Positions 12,601 through 26,960 of a stretch of 64,000 nucleotides of DNA are shown piece after piece. The DNA comes from Certhia americana (Eukaryota > Chordata > Aves > Passeriformes > Certhiidae). Position 1 is the first letter of the stretch, and every line of letters begins with the position of its first letter. The position numbers were made by a program, and so were the translations under genes. Where the stretch lies: positions 30,537,070 to 30,601,069 of the forward strand of contig CM031864.1 in the NCBI GenBank assembly GCA_018697195.1, in the 5' to 3' direction. The notes beneath the pieces are model-generated. The model was given only the letters and a program-made list of their open reading frames with translations. It did not search any database and was not told the DNA's origin.

Positions 12601-15600
12601 TTGAGTAAAAAATGTGCCGAGAAATGGTTTGGCAAGCGGTTCAGTTTGGAGGAATTACTCTTTCCTTCAGTATGATTAATAACGGGGATGTGGGGAAAAG
12701 ATCAGAATAATCAAACTGCTTCAAAAACTTTGCTGGGCTTGAGCCGTGTTCAAACCTCAGTCAGGGTGTGAAAAGTCAGGTGGTCTTTGAATTTGTCCCA
12801 GATCCTCCAGGCATGATTCAAGCTTCTGAATCAATCTTGGTGCCTCCTTAAGCACATGAAACCTGCCCCAGACAGAGCCGTGGCTGCCACTCCATGGTGT
12901 TTGGTGTCACTGTGTAGTGCCCATGTACATCTTGTCATGTGTCACAGCTGAGACAGGGACTGGGAGAATCCTGTCTGTGCTGCAGAGACCATCCCTGGAC
13001 ACCACCATCATCTTTGCCCAGGTCCTTCTGAAAACACAGCTATTCACCTTGATGGTCAGGAGGTACCACAAGGCAGGAATGGGAATAGGATCATCCTTAA
13101 CTCTCTGTGGCGTGGATGGTTTTTGCACTGGCTGTTAATTCTGTTTTGGGGCATCTTCTTCGTAAAGAGAAAAATTCTTGCACACCTGGTGTGCAAGAGA
13201 GAGGTGGGTACCTCCTGGGGAAAATGCCCACCGTGACCTGAGCTGGTCCTGTTGCTTGTTTTGAGAGAGTTGAGGTGATGCTCAACCCGCTGGAATCAGG
13301 GATGGTGTCATTAGCTGGCAGCAGAAGCTGCTGGGAAAGCAGCACTGGTCTTCCTCTAGCAGTGATGACAGTCAAAAGAGCCAGAGAGAAGGGGACCTTC
13401 CTGCCTAAAAATGTAGCCTAGCACTTCTCAGGTGAATTGCTTCATCAAGATATGCAGATCCCATTCAAATGCAGCACGCAGGGAACTTCTGTCAGTTCTA
13501 TCTGGACAAGGGAAGCCTTGTCCAAATAGATTCTCCAAATTAAAGCAATTATGGAGAAAGCAGATGCTTTGGGTAAATGCTTCATTTCTGTGTTTCATTT
13601 AAAAGCAGCATCTAAGTTGCAGGAGGGGGAAAAAAAAGGGATTTTATAAGCCTCAAAAAGGCAGGGTATCTCTTAGTTTGAAATCTCTTTTTTTTCTCCT
13701 GGAGTTTGCATTGTAGAACTTTTCAAAGCCCCGAAGAAACAGATTCTAAAATAGAGTTTAAAATGGTTTAGAAGCTCTAAACGGAAAAAAAAATAATTAA
13801 AACAGATTTTCTTAAATTAAAATATTAAAAAAAAAAAAAAATTAAATAAAGAACTGAAAGCCAGCGGTTGGTGCCCGTGGCTGGTGCTCTGAGTGATGGG
13901 GGAAGGGATGGTGCTGCGGGATGATTTGGGGAAGTGCAGAGGGGCTTTTCTGTTATTCTGGTGCCATCTACTGGTCCAAGCCCACAGGAAGGTCTGTGGC
14001 AGCGGGGAATGGAACATGGATGGCCGGGGTGGGGTGACCAGTGTCCCCCCAGGAGCAGGGACTGCGTTGCCTCCCTGCAGGGCACACAGATACAGTTGGT
14101 GCTGTGCTCCCCATCTCTGCTTTCTCCACGATTATTAGCTAAAAACACCAAAATCTGGAGCTTGGTCTGCTCAGTCAGCTTATCCAGCTCTGGTCTTACC
14201 AGGAAGGTGAGGGGGGGGTTACATGTGGGTGGCAATGCTGCTCCTGCATCCTCCAGGGATGTGCCCATGGAGCAACCTGGGCTGAGCTCTGCTGGGACTT
14301 CCCTTTGTTTTGTTAGAGCAGCTATGTGAGTGAGACTCTGGGTTCCTGTGTCTTGTAAAAGTTTGAGCTCACCCAGCTGCTTGGTCTATTTTGCTTGCTA
14401 AGAAGATTAATAATCTTCTTTCCTTCTACCGAGCCACCAGGTTTTCAAAACGCTAACAGGAGCTGAATTATCTTCCCAATTTCTGTTCAGATGGTCAAAC
14501 CGCGGTTGAAATTGGCTGATTCCTCAAAAACTGCCAGGAGATCAGAGGCAAAGAGCGTGTTGCATTGTGAGCATTTCCTCTGGTAAGCCAGTTGAAACTA
14601 GCTGGGGAAGCTGGGCTGCCCTTCTAGAAGGCACCTCGTGGGATTTGGGATTTGAGGATGTCGTCTCCTCTCTGAACACCCAGCTCCTGAGGGAGGCTGC
14701 TGTGAGCTCTGCTCCATGGCTTCTGCTCCATCACTGCCTCTCTCCTGCTTGCCACGCATTCCAGGCTGGCTCTGCACTCCCGGTGGCCAGGCCAGCCCCG
14801 TGTGGCATATCCCTGAGGGAGGATGTCCTCTCTGTTGTGGCTGCTTCAAAGGGACAAGGGCCGTCCTCGACTCGCTCCGCTCCAGCCTGGCAAGCTGGGC
14901 TTTGAGCTCAGCCAGCACAGGGAGCAAGGAGGATGGGAAGCCAGGAGAGAGGAACAGAACTTTGATGGGGTTTTCCAACAGCTTTTCCCTTGTTTTTTAT
15001 TTTGGAGTTGAAAGACAAGGCCCACAGCAGGAGGCCCAATGGCTCAGGAGCAGCATCTCTGCCCTAGAGAACAGGAGGCATTTCCCTTCCTGTAACCCCT
15101 TTGGTTACTATCAGCAGCAACTTTTAAAGTGTTTGGGTTTCAAGCCTTTGACACTTATTTCCTTATTTCCTCTATTTCTATATTTCCTCTAGTGATTTGA
15201 GAAAAGTCTAAGCCCTTTCTGTGTGAAAATTGGAAAGCTGGTCCTCAGTGCTGCCCGGTGGCCTGGGACACCCGAAGCCATCTGGGCAGTTGCAGGGATT
15301 TGGTGTTGTTTTGGGGGCAGTCTGGCCTGTTTCAGCCAGTGCTGGTGGAGCTATGGGGCACATCTGTGATTAGGGTGGCCATGGGCACCCTTCCCTCTGG
15401 GCATGGCTCTGGGGAGTGCAGCAGCAGGGCTCTCAAGGCAGGCAGTGAGGATGGGATGCCTGATTTTGGCCATAGGCTGGCAGATAACCAGGAAAGGGTT
15501 ATTACCCATGCCCAGGAGTGAGAGTTTTGGTGTTTTATCACCTCCGTGCCCAGGTGGTAGATTCCATGAAACTGCCAGAGCAACTGAGAAATAAATGCCT

Positions 15601-18600
15601 GACCAACAGAAGAGGTTTGTGGGAGAAATCTGAGTTGTCTTACAGCCTGGGCTCAGCAAGCAAGAGAACTTGAAGTCAGCTGTGCATAAATGATAATCTT
15701 TGGGAGTACTCTAGCTCCCTTGAGCAGAGTCCTGTTAGCCAGAACGAAGTGTAATATTTGTTTTAGTAACTCATCCATCCTTCATCAGGGATGAGTTTTC
15801 CAGCTTTAAAGGAGATTTTTGTCTCCAGCTCCTGTAATGCTTCTAATGCTGGGGCCTGATTTGGTTGAAATATGACTTGGGTTTACTTTGCATGGAGGCT
15901 TGGGGTTTTCTTCCTGTTGGTTTTGATTCAGGAAAGTGTCTCTGTTCATCAGGGGGCACTTAAACTATCTGCTGAGTAAAAGCAGTGTCTAAGCTGGGAG
16001 TGGTCGGTGCATCCGCTGTGAGCTGGGCAGGAATGAGCCATGGCAGCAGATGACAGCAGTTTGATGCACTCCTTCCCGTCAGAGGTTGGGAAATAAGACA
16101 GGATTCCAGGACACTCATTTGATGATGCTGGCTTGGTCTCCCTTTGAGTCGTAAGGAGAGGAAATTTAAAAGGCCTTTTTTTTCTCCCTAGAGGACTCCA
16201 GGGTCTGCCTTCCAGGCTCTGCCCTATGGAAATTGCCATCTGACTTGTGGACAGGGAAATGGCTGAAATTTTCCTGTGCATTGCCTCAGGTTGGGCATTT
16301 CAGCCTTTAGTTTTGTGCCTGACTGTGAGTGGCTAGAGCAACAAAGGGCTCTGCAGGTGGATTTAGCTGACCACACTTCAGCTTTTAAAACAAAACAACT
16401 GACTAAAGATAGGTAAACAGAGTGCCCAGAGCCCTTATGGGAAGACTGCCACTTACTGCCTGAATCTGCCATGCCAGCACAGCAAGAGCAAAGCCCAGAC
16501 TCAGCGTTGCTGTGACTCCTTGAAGGACCACGGCTTTGAATTATCTATTTTATTTTCATTTTAGGCTTCAGATTCTGGGGCCGTGTTAAAACCTGGGATG
16601 GAAAAAGCACAACTCTGTCAGAGCGTGCACGGAAGGATGCACACTCTGTGCACGGTGGAAGGATGAGACTCAGGCAGCTTTAAGGTTAAAAAAGAGCAGA
16701 GAATGCAGCGAGGGAAGGCACAGCCAGTTTGGAGCCTGTGTCGATGCTGATCTCCAGCGGGGGCAGTAACACAGTTCTCAGAGGATCCAGCTTAGGATGC
16801 GTGAATATTTAGGTTGGTCCTGCTTTGGCTGCTCCTGCTGTGCATGAACAACTCTGAGTGGCACGGCCATGGCAAAGCTCTCCCCTCTGCCCAGCCCAGT
16901 AAAGACTCACAAACACACTTAATTTCAAGCTGGGTGACAATTCCTGGCCTTGCAGGAGCAGGGGTTAACTGGTGCAGTCTGGGTTTTACAAGTGCTGCAG
17001 CGGGCAGGCTGCATGCCATGGGCTGCAGCTGCAGAAAGGGCTCGTTTCCCCCTTGATTCTCTGTTGGTGCTGCACAAGTCCCGTGAATGGTTACATCTCC
17101 TTCCAGGACAAGGCAAACAAAGGGTATCTGCCCAATAAATCCCTGTTTCTGTAGGTCTGGGGAAGGAAACAGGACAGCTCTTGCCAAGCTGAGGGACGGG
17201 AACGTTTTACAGCTCGCCGAGCAGGCTCCAGGCTCGTGGCAGGAAAACATAGCTCAGGCTGACCTCTCCAGAGCCCCCTTTGAGAGGTGGGGTGGAGGTT
17301 GTTTCTGGACTGTGAGAATCCCTGTCACTTTTTCCAGGTTAACTGAAGATAGTCCTGGGGCAGTGCAGGCAGCCAGTGATGGCCTTTCCCTTCCCCAGGC
17401 GTGTGCTCCTGCGTGGACACGGCGTTCATCCCGAGCAAACGCCAGCAAGGATTCCCGGCTCTGAGCTTGCCTTTTCCACTGCCAGAGTGGAAAAAAGTTT
17501 GATGGCCCAAGGAGTTTGGTGGCAGAGCTCTTCCCTTCTCCCGGGGAGGTAGGAATAATCCAGGGACAGGGAAGGGAGGCTGCCTTGTGTCCTGGCTTGT
17601 GGATGAGTCCTGCAGGGTCAGGAGGTGATGGAGCTGCCAAACCTCCATGCTGTTGACCTCAGTCTATCCCAGCTGACCATCCAACCTGGAGGAATGGGAT
17701 GCTTCCCTCATATTCCTCCTTACCCTAACGAGCTGTGGGGCTAAATGGGCTCAGGATTGCAGCCCTGCTTAGGGCTCAGCAGACATTGGCTCAGCAAGGT
17801 CCTTGCAGAAACCAGCTCGCCGTGTCCCAAGCCCTGTGGCTGAACTTGGCAGTGAGTTGTGTGGGAGGATATCACCAATCCCAAACCAGGCAGCAGCCTC
17901 CTGAGAAGGGGCAGGAAGGGCTGAATTCCCAATCCCCCCGCTGAGCCAGCAGCTCGTGCCGAGCATTGTAGCCGAGCGTGTTTGCAGCGTTTTATGGGGC
18001 ATAATCTGTTGTCATCAAAGCCCATGGCAAATTCCGTACTTGCTGCAGCTGACGCTAAATAGGTCTTTTGAAGGTTGTAATTTCTCGTTTAAGCGATGCC
18101 AGTTGTGAATACTTTGTGTTGAGGAATAACCCCTTAGTGCCAAATAAAATACAGTGGAAGTCTGTGGCGTGTTTTTCAGCGTATTGTTAGTTACAGCCCT
18201 CCTGACAGAGCACATTCTATGCTGAAGATAAATGCTTGGGAGTCTCTTGCCAATTTATGTCCGAAAGGGCTTTTCTTGGATGTCCTTCTCTCTGTGGAAA
18301 ATGCTTTTCTGTTTTTCCAGCAAACATTTAATGAGCTGCGCTTAAAAGAAAAAGAGGGCCTATTTCAGGACCAGCCCGTGGTGCTTTAGTTCTCTCCCAG
18401 CTGGTTTGGGGTTCTTTGGGTGCTCTGGTCTTTGTTACACCGCCCTGCATGGTTGTGCTCTTTGTGTAGCAGTTTGCACCTTCCAGGACCTGCGTGGGGG
18501 ATGTTCCAGTCCACCCAGCACTGCTCTGGAGCATCCCTCGTGCCTGGGAGGGAAGGACATTTGCAGCTGACCTGTACCAGAACATCCAGGCTCTGTCCAG

Positions 18601-19599
18601 GGTGCAGGTACAGTTGTTGGCACTTCAGGACACTGAGGGATTCCCATGCAGGAATTGAATTCCATTTCTGTGATCACAGGGGAGCCTGGAGGGTTGGTGT
18701 GAGTGGACTGGGCTGTGGGGCCAGTTGGAAGACGTGCCCAGAGGCATCTGGGCTAGTGGTGGCCCATGGCCAGGAGCCTCTGGTTGCTCACAGCTGCTCA
18801 CAGGTTCCTGCTCAGCATGTCCAGCACCTGGCTGGGCCCTGGGGCTGGCCAGAGAGGGTCTTCAGCTGGCCATCCCTGGTCCCCTTCTTCTGGGAGATGT
18901 GTGGGGAGCTGCATGAGCAAGAGGGAAAGGGAGGAGGCCACCTGTGACAGGGAACCACCTGCACACTTGCTCAGGTGACAAGAGAGGTTGTCAGGGATTT
19001 CCTAAGTGAAGTTGAAGGTTCTTGAGATTTCTGTGAGCAGCCAGGAGCAGCTGAGCTTTCTTTCCTTGGGATGAGGCGATTTTAGAAGTCCCCTTGAGGG
19101 ATGCAGTGAAGCAGAGAGAAAGCCCATCCCATGGATGCTTCTGTCTAAACCTGTCTAAATCCCAGCTGTGGAGTTGAGGGAGGGTCTGTAGTGGGATGAT
19201 CTGAGGCTCTGTGCCCTGCTAGCACTGGCAGTGGCTGGGAAATGGGACTGCAGGACTCAAACACAGCAGCTTACCATTTGTGCATGCAGCTGAAATGAGA
19301 CAGCTGCTCTGTGTGCCTTTATACCACACACTGGAAGTGGGTTTATTTCTTGTCATTATTTTATTTTCTATGCTGTGAAGGTAAAACAGCATGAATGCAA
19401 TGCCAGTGCACCCCACTTGTGATTTATTTGGAGGTGATTTGCTTTTTGTCTGCACCCCGCTAAGCATGGGGCTGCTGGATGTGTTAGGAGCAAAGAGGCA
19501 GTCGATAGTCCACCTCTGCTCCAGGGCCATATGGAATTTTCATGTGCTTTTTGACCTACACTAGCCCTGGCACACGTTCCTCTAGCTTGCTTTGAGGAT

Positions 19600-20110
19600 C
19601 CCTGACAATGGAGGAATCTCTGTAACTCACATTAATCACGCCTGCAGTCTCGAATCTGGTGGAAGGTAATTTGCTTATTTCAGGGTGGCTTTGATGTGGA
19701 TGGGTTTAAATCTGCACTTCCATGTGTTGAATGTGGCACGGAAGCTAGGCTCTCTCTAAATATTCCCAAGCATTGTTTTTCCAGTAAAAACATCACCTAA
19801 CTCCCAAATGTTTTGCTGAGTAGTATTTTTATTATTCAGAGAACGTTCTTTCCTACCTTTCCGTTGCAATTCATATTCACGTATCAGTGTTTCTTGGCTT
19901 AAAAGTACTTTGTACTCAATTTACTTTTTTTTTAACTTTAATTGTTAGCAAAACATATTTAATGAAATAATGAATTAATAAATTATTTTGCCAGAGGGTT
20001 GATAAAGAAAATCATAAGATGTTTTCTTGCGTGTGTGGAGAAATCTGTTTAAAAACTTCTCATTAAACATCGTGGCATTTCTGGACATGAGTAACGCTAG
20101 GAAGTTTGAA
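19600..20110. promoter_or_regulatory. Candidate intronic regulatory block
   Basis: About 500 bases with repeated TAAT/ATTA words (ACATTAATCACG, GGTAATTTGC, TTAATTGTTAGC, ATGAATTAATAAATTATT) and few repeats. Dense homeodomain cores in an intron of a homeobox gene are compatible with an enhancer or auto-regulatory element. Conservation is not tested. Confidence 0.22.
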
Positions 20111-23079
20111 AAAATGCCCATGCTAACAGGCTGGGGGACAGGAATTTGCTGTATTTGACAGGCTGGATATGAGAAGGATGCAGCACCACAAATTTGGCAG
20201 CACAGGCTTGCCAATGTGTCTAGACAGCCCATCTCTATGGGGGAGAGAAAAGCTTATTTCTTGGAGCTGCTCCAATGAGACCAGAGCACTTCTGGTCTCC
20301 TTTATCCGTGGAGACTTTCCATCCAGGCTTGGGGTTTGTGCTGAGCTGGCTCTGCCCTCCCTGCCTGGTGGCTGATGATCCACGTGACCTGATTTGGGAG
20401 AGCCATCCAACCTTTTGCCAGCCTCAGGATACTCCTGTGATAGGTGAGGATGTGGCTGGTCTGGCCGTTGGTGTGATTCATTAGCTGGAGCCCTTTAAAA
20501 AGCTTGAATTGTGTTAAATTTTGCTAGAACAGCAGCAGCTGTCTGCTAACCCTGCACCAGACCAAAAGCAGTGTTTTGTGGCCGAGATATCCCAGGTTTC
20601 TGCACAGGTCCCTAAATTTTTCAATCCTCCAGGTTGGAGTATCCTACATGTCAGGCAGATTCAGGGCAGGAATAAACAGATATCCTATAACATATTCATC
20701 ACCTGGAGGCAAAAATTATTACTCCATATTAAGGATTGTCATTTCCAGCATATCCCTTGTGTGCCTTAATTCACAGGAACTCTCATAATCGTTATTTCGC
20801 CTCCTCTGCTGGGAGTTGTGCTTTTCAAACTGCAGTGAACTCTGGAAAAGACAGGGCTTTCCATTCTTCAGCTTTTTGATTTCAGATTTCTGGATGATTG
20901 TTCCAACTCTGGCAAGGGACCATTCAAAACACACTCCAAAATATTCATCATTCCAGCAGGCAAAGAAACATAAGATGTAGCAATTTATTAGCTAATGTGA
21001 AATGCATTTGCCGTCCAGAGGAGGCAAAGGATGGAGGTGGGTCTGAGCCTGGTTTCCCTTTGCATCCTGCAGAGCTGGGATGTGGAGCCTCCTGAAGCCC
21101 ATGGTCAGTCCCATCTGCCTGCCTGTTTTGCTGGATGTCCCTGTGTTCAGCAAAAATCTCCCAGGCACCAGCAGCAGCCTCATCCCATCTCTTTGTCCCT
21201 TCTCCTTAGAAGAGCCGGTTTTCACTGTGGACCTGGGAGGGAGAAAGTTGTTCAGAACTGGCCCTACATGCTCTGATCCCTTTGCCTCCTGCAGCAACTG
21301 TTCAGGTCCTTTATCCCCCACCCAAGGAAGATGCTCGTGGTTGGGGTTTTCAGCCCTTGCAAAAGGCAGGTGGGCTGGATGCTGAGAGCCAGGCTCAAGT
21401 TCTGTTATTTCTGGACCTTGGATGCCATCGTTTTTCCAATTGTGATCAAGAGGGACCCATAAAATCCATTAGTGGTAAAAAAATGGATTTCTAAGTGAAG
21501 CTTTGCAGTGGCTCCAGTCCAGTTTGCTCGGGAAGGGGTGGTGGTGGTCCAATATCCTTGAAACACGTTTGTTCTTGGATGCTAATGAAAGGGGAGCACA
21601 GCCTTTGGAGAGCTCATTCCCGCGTTCTCGCCGGCCCGTGGCGCCCTGTGGTCCTGGCACGGCCGTTCCATGCCATGCAGTTTGCAGCCCTGGATATTCC
21701 AGGAACACACAGATGAAATATCCATTGGGAGCAGTGTTCCTGCGTACCAGAGGAGCCAGCTGGCCTCTGCATCCCGCTGGTCATCGTCAGTCTGTTTGTG
21801 CAGGTCAGAGTGAATTTCCAGATCCAGTCGGGATGGCTGTTGGATAATGGCACTTTGGAGCAGCACGCTGGGGACCTGGACAAGCAGAGACATTGGTGGA
21901 GTCACTCAGCTTGAGTCAGTCTTTCCCTGTGAAAGGAGCTTGCTGGGGAACATTGGCAGACTCCCGTGGCTGCCACAACATTTGGAAATGAGCCAGCTGC
22001 AGTGCCAAGTGGTTCATCTGCAATGGATATATGGACTGGGAAATAATCCCCTCCAAAGCAGCTCTTTTCTGTCTTAACAAAAAATCTTCGCTTTTTTCTT
22101 CCCCCACCCCCCTTTTTATTTTTGCACTAGTCAGCTTGTTGCCAAAATATCTGATTTTCCTTACAGGAAAGCTTTTCTAGCTGAAGTTCATGAGGACTTT
22201 TTGCCATTTTTTCTAAAAGCAAGAATAAATTTATTAAAAGCAGTGTTGTCCAGAGGTCAGGTGGGCATGCTGTGCCAGATCAGGACTTCCACCTGTTCAT
22301 GATTCATGACAAGCTATAGCTCTGGGGGGTCACCTCTAGGGGACACTAGGAAAATCCAACAGGGGAGCTAGTGGAAATAATACCATGTGCCTTTTGCATA
22401 ACATGTAATCCCATGGACCTCACTCCAGGGGGATATGAGTGTGGGAAATAAATTAGTAACCTGTCCTGTCCTAATTGCAGTGGTGCTTGTTGCCACTTGT
22501 TGTCTTTGAGGCAGCTTGTGGGGTATATGTGGATATTTTTCTTCAGTCTGCTCCTGCATGGAAAGTGTTAAATGCACTTTAGTTAATTGTGGAGTTAAGA
22601 GCAGTGGTTGCTCTGAAGGATACATGGAGCTGATGTGCTGGTTTGGAGTACACCACGTGTGCACGAAAGGGAGCAGTGTCCCACAAGTCTGTGGAGAAGG
22701 GAAGGGAAAGGGTGCTGGACAGGACAGGAGAAGTTTTTATTATGCTGGGTTGTTTTTTTTATTTTCTGGAATGAACTGGGGCAGGGAGGGGATCAAGGAC
22801 ATAGAGAGGCGTCCTTGGGAGTGAGACGATGCTGCTGGAGCAGGGTGGAGGTTGGGAAGTTCAGTCTGTGCTGAATCAGTGATGTTCCTAAGATGGAACA
22901 TCAGGACACATGGCACGGGGAGGGGAGCTGGTGGGAAGAGGTGTTGCAAGGCAAACCCCTGACCTTGCAAAGCCATGGGTTCACACACGTTCTCTCGGGT
23001 TTTTGTGTGTTTTTGTGATTCCCGAGAATGTAAAAGTCGTTTTCCCAGCACCGAAATGGAAGGAAAGGCCGAGAGCCAT

Positions 23080-23440
23080 CTCTTCTGCTTTTTCAAGGTT
23101 GTTTATTCTGTCTTATCTCTACATTTTCTTCCCTGACCCACAGAGATCTTTGTAGCAGGTCAGTTCATAACAAATAATGCCACCCCGAAGATGACGAGTA
23201 TCTTTATACTAAAAATTACATCTACTTTGTTTACAAAAGATTCCCAGTGCCTTTCATGTTAAGAAGTCAGACTCTGCTCTAAACCAACCAAAGATGCCAA
23301 TGCCACAGCAGAAAATGGAGAAGTTGAAGGAGGAGGAAGAAGCCCTAAAGCCATATGGAGCGTCCGTGTTGTCTTCTTCTGCTTATCCGTCTAAAAACCC
23401 CATAAATCTGTATTTCACCCTGTGACTAACTAACTATCAC
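23080..23440 (-). mobile_element. LTR-like repeat, diverged member of the intronic LTR family
   Basis: The segment starting near AAGGTTGTTTATTCTG resembles the FMO-B intron 3 LTR, which has CCAGGTTGTTTATTATT. A second matching patch near 23395 (AAAAACCCCATAAATCTG, then CCCTGTGACTAA) parallels 58915-58950. On the minus strand TTTATT reads as an AATAAA signal near the 3' end of an LTR. The boundary toward higher coordinates is not clear. Confidence 0.5.
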
Positions 23441-26400
23441 TCTCCTTAAACTCTCGTGGTCTGTAAATATCTCCTCCCACAGAGATGATAATTTCTCCCA
23501 GGGGCTAAAATCGAAGGCACAGGAGTTTTTGACTCCTTGCCAAGGTTTCCCAGCCCTCTGCCCAGGTCTGAAATCATCCAGGACAGTCAGAGGAGCGTTC
23601 TGGACTCCGACAGAGTTCCTTCGTGCCCAGCACTGACCCAGCTGTGGAAGCAGGACTGAGGGAGGGGCTGTGGAGGCTGAGTGGCTCTCAGGAAGGTCTG
23701 GAGGTCGCTCTGGCACCATGGCAGCTCCGTGCTGTGCTGGGACATTCAGGCTGTTACACTTTGGGGTGTGGTGATGGGGTTTGGCCGGCGCAGCTCTGCG
23801 TTTCTGCTCCTCTGTCACGGGGCCAGCATCTCTGCAGCGTGGGGCTGATCTGAAAAGGGACGTGGGGGGACTCAGCCCCCTTGGGTCCCATCCCCTCCCC
23901 AGCCTGGTAAATCCACACTGCTGGATCTCCGCCACGGCCTGGTGGTTTGGTCTCTTTGTCAGTTACAAAGTGCAGTCTCACAGAACATGATTTGCCGCTG
24001 GCAGGCTTTTAAATATATGTGTTTGCTTTTGATTATGTGTGTTGGGGGTTTTTTTGGGTTGGTTTTTTTTTATTTATTTTTTTGTTGGTTTTGTTTTTAT
24101 TTTAAATTAATTTTCCAAGGATCAATGTGGTAATGCATATAAAAATTACAATATGTAAAACAAAGTATAAAAGCATACAAGGAATTCCAAACACATAACA
24201 TACTGTGCCTCGGAGCTTATGAGATCCATACAGTGCTTACTGTATTATGGGAACACTCTGACCCCAAGACCCGTCAGAAAGGCTTGTTAGAAGAGCAGGA
24301 CTAAGCCATGTGCCTTATGAGCTGTAGGATGCCCAGAAGGAAAACCCTGGTGAATAAGAAAGCTGAACTGCTGCAGCAGAGCTCAGACTGGACTGTGGGA
24401 TGGAAGGGGACTTTCCATGGCTTTGTACCAATTTCTGGAGGAGGATGTAAACTTCTGCCCCTGCAAATGTTGTTCTCCCAATAATTAACACTTAATGTTA
24501 AGTCTTTCCAGGCAGACTCTCTGGATTTCCGTGGGGTCATGATTACTCTTTTTTTTCCCCCCCAAATATAATTTCTTCTGTCAGCTCCAGCAAGTGGGAA
24601 CATTGACATGTTTAGGGAGGGCTCACATCTTAGCTGCTGTAACTGCCCATGTGCTCTACAGGTTGCCACCAGATGAGAGGCAGAGCACCAGAGCTGAAAC
24701 CACCCTGGAAAGGGAGGTCTGGCTTCTGTTTGCCTTAGGACAGGGCTCTTGGCTTCTCGTGCTGCCCTGTCCGTGGGTCAGTTGCTCAGGAGCAGAGCAG
24801 GTTGGGATTTTAACAGGACACAATCCCTGCAGAGCAGAGCACGGGGGAAGCCTCTGCACTCAAGTCCCCAGTGCCTGGTAAGTTTGGGTGATGACTGTTT
24901 GCATGCTGGCAGCTATTTTCAGGAGCTTGGAGGCTGTCTATAGCCTCTCCACCTGGAAGGTGACAACCCCAGGACCTCATTCCAGGTGGCAAGAGGCACT
25001 GACTGTGCTGTGCCTGGAATCCCTCCTGGAATCGTCTCCTTTGGCTGCGGTGCAGGTGGGAGGTGCACATCCTGAGGGAGGACAGCCAGGGTTTCATCCT
25101 TCATGTTGGTGAGGCTGTGGCTGTTCAGGACCTCAGCAGGTCCTGGCAGGCAGAGCCAAGTGCAGCAGGAGGGCCAGGGCAGGGCTGTGATGTTCTGTAA
25201 TTGTTTGTGTGCAAGCAGCTAAAAATCACCCTGATTGCTTCCACACTGCAGACACTTCGGAGAGGGGCTGCCATCTCCCCGCAGGTAACACTGAAAATAT
25301 GCACGTTTTTTCCATTTGATATTAAAACTCAGGTTTGGGATGAAAAATTTGGCATGGCCTCTCAGCTTCGTGCTCATGCACAGAACAACTTATTTATTTA
25401 TGTGCAAAACTTGAACCTGACTGCAAGGTTATCACAAGAGATGGCTCTTAAAGGAAATAGAGCATCTGTTTCTTTGTTCCATTGTTTTGGTTTTTTTCCT
25501 GTGTTCCTGGAGATCTTAACAAGACTGAAACTTTGGATACTTGAATTTTCTGTGTAATTGAAATAATTTAAACATTAAGATAGCGCAGGAAAAAAAAAAA
25601 AAACAAACAGCAGAGGTTAGGAAAAACGCTCAGCTGGTGTTGTGTAATGAGAGGAAAACGATAATTCAAAAATCTCTACAGTCTGACCTGTGCTCACAAA
25701 TACAAACCTGCTGTTATCACTGTTGTACAGCTGGGCTCGGTGTCGCTGCTGTACTGAAGTACAAGACTTAATAAGCATCTCCTACCTTAACTTACTTACT
25801 TTTCTTTTAAGTGTTATCTTTGTTCTGTATTGTCTGCATTTGTGGTGGCTGCTCTGGGGTACTTGCACCTTCTCCTTGTAGCATCTGTGTGCCCTGAAAT
25901 TAAACCTCATTTCCATTTGAAAATATTTCCCTTGTGCACAGAAATACTTGTGAGCTGGAGCTCGTTCTCTCCCGGGAGGTTTTAGAAAGAAAGATGCTTC
26001 AGGCAGCTCTGAGCATGAAATCTTATCCATTTATGTCCCCCTGCCCCTCTTCTGTCCTTGCTCAAATCTGGCAGAGGCAATGTTGGATGCTGCTGCTGGC
26101 CAAGGAGCTCCCGGTGACCTCGGGAGGAGCAGGGTGGAAAATCCTGTGAGTCTTGTCTCAAATCAGTGGGGCAGGGCTTTGTCACCCTCTGGGTTTTGTA
26201 CATCCCCACTACTCTGCTTGGAGCCTTGTTTTCGCTTTGATTAAACATTTTGGGTCCGGGTTTTGGTTTGGGGTTTTTTATGGTGCCAGTTGACAAAGCT
26301 GCCCTGCACCCAAAGCATTGCAATGTTCTGGAGGGGTGGAATGAATCGAAAGCAAAGCAGAGCATGAGTAAAACTGGACTGGGAGTGTGTGATGGGCTAT

Positions 26401-26639
26401 AAACTGGATGGCTGATGTTGGGGAGAGAAGCCTGCCCAGAGCTGGGGAAACACCCAGAAATATTTCTATTCAAGCTTTGTGAAATTCAAGTTTTAAACCC
26501 AATAAAAAGCCCTGTTCCTTTCCCTTCCATTCTCCCTTTTCCTTTCTTTCTCCACCAATCTGAATAAAACTTTCTCTGGTTTGCAGTATTTTTTGTATTT
26601 TAAGAGTTTTAAGTTGTTGCCTTTTTAATTTACAGTTTA

Positions 26640-26960
26640 TTATTTTTTTCGCTATGGAATCATTTGTCTTGCTTGTTCTTACATCTGCGCTCAAACGTTA
26701 GGTTCTTATTTTGAAGGCTGTGATTAGAGTGCAATTCCTTATTTTCTCCCTGGAATCCTTTCTCAGTTTATTTTCCATAACTGATGTGACAAATCTTCCC
26801 TGCCCTACCGTTACACCATGGTTAAGTGTCTCTGTCCCTCCCTTAATTAAATCCAATTGTTTACTTTCGATTCGGATCCAATTAATGAACTGTAATAGCT
26901 GGTTCTGGACTTAATAGAACCGGTCAAAACTTTTCCAAACTGCCCACACAATGTAAATCC
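26640..26960. promoter_or_regulatory. Candidate intronic regulatory block with two ATTA palindromes
   Basis: AT-rich DNA containing CCTTAATTAAATCC at 26841 and CCAATTAATGAAC near 26878, about 35 bases apart. TAATTA-type palindromes are favoured by paired-class homeodomain dimers in general. The block lies 3.2 kb upstream of PRRX1 exon 2. The enhancer role is inferred from motifs only. Confidence 0.25.
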
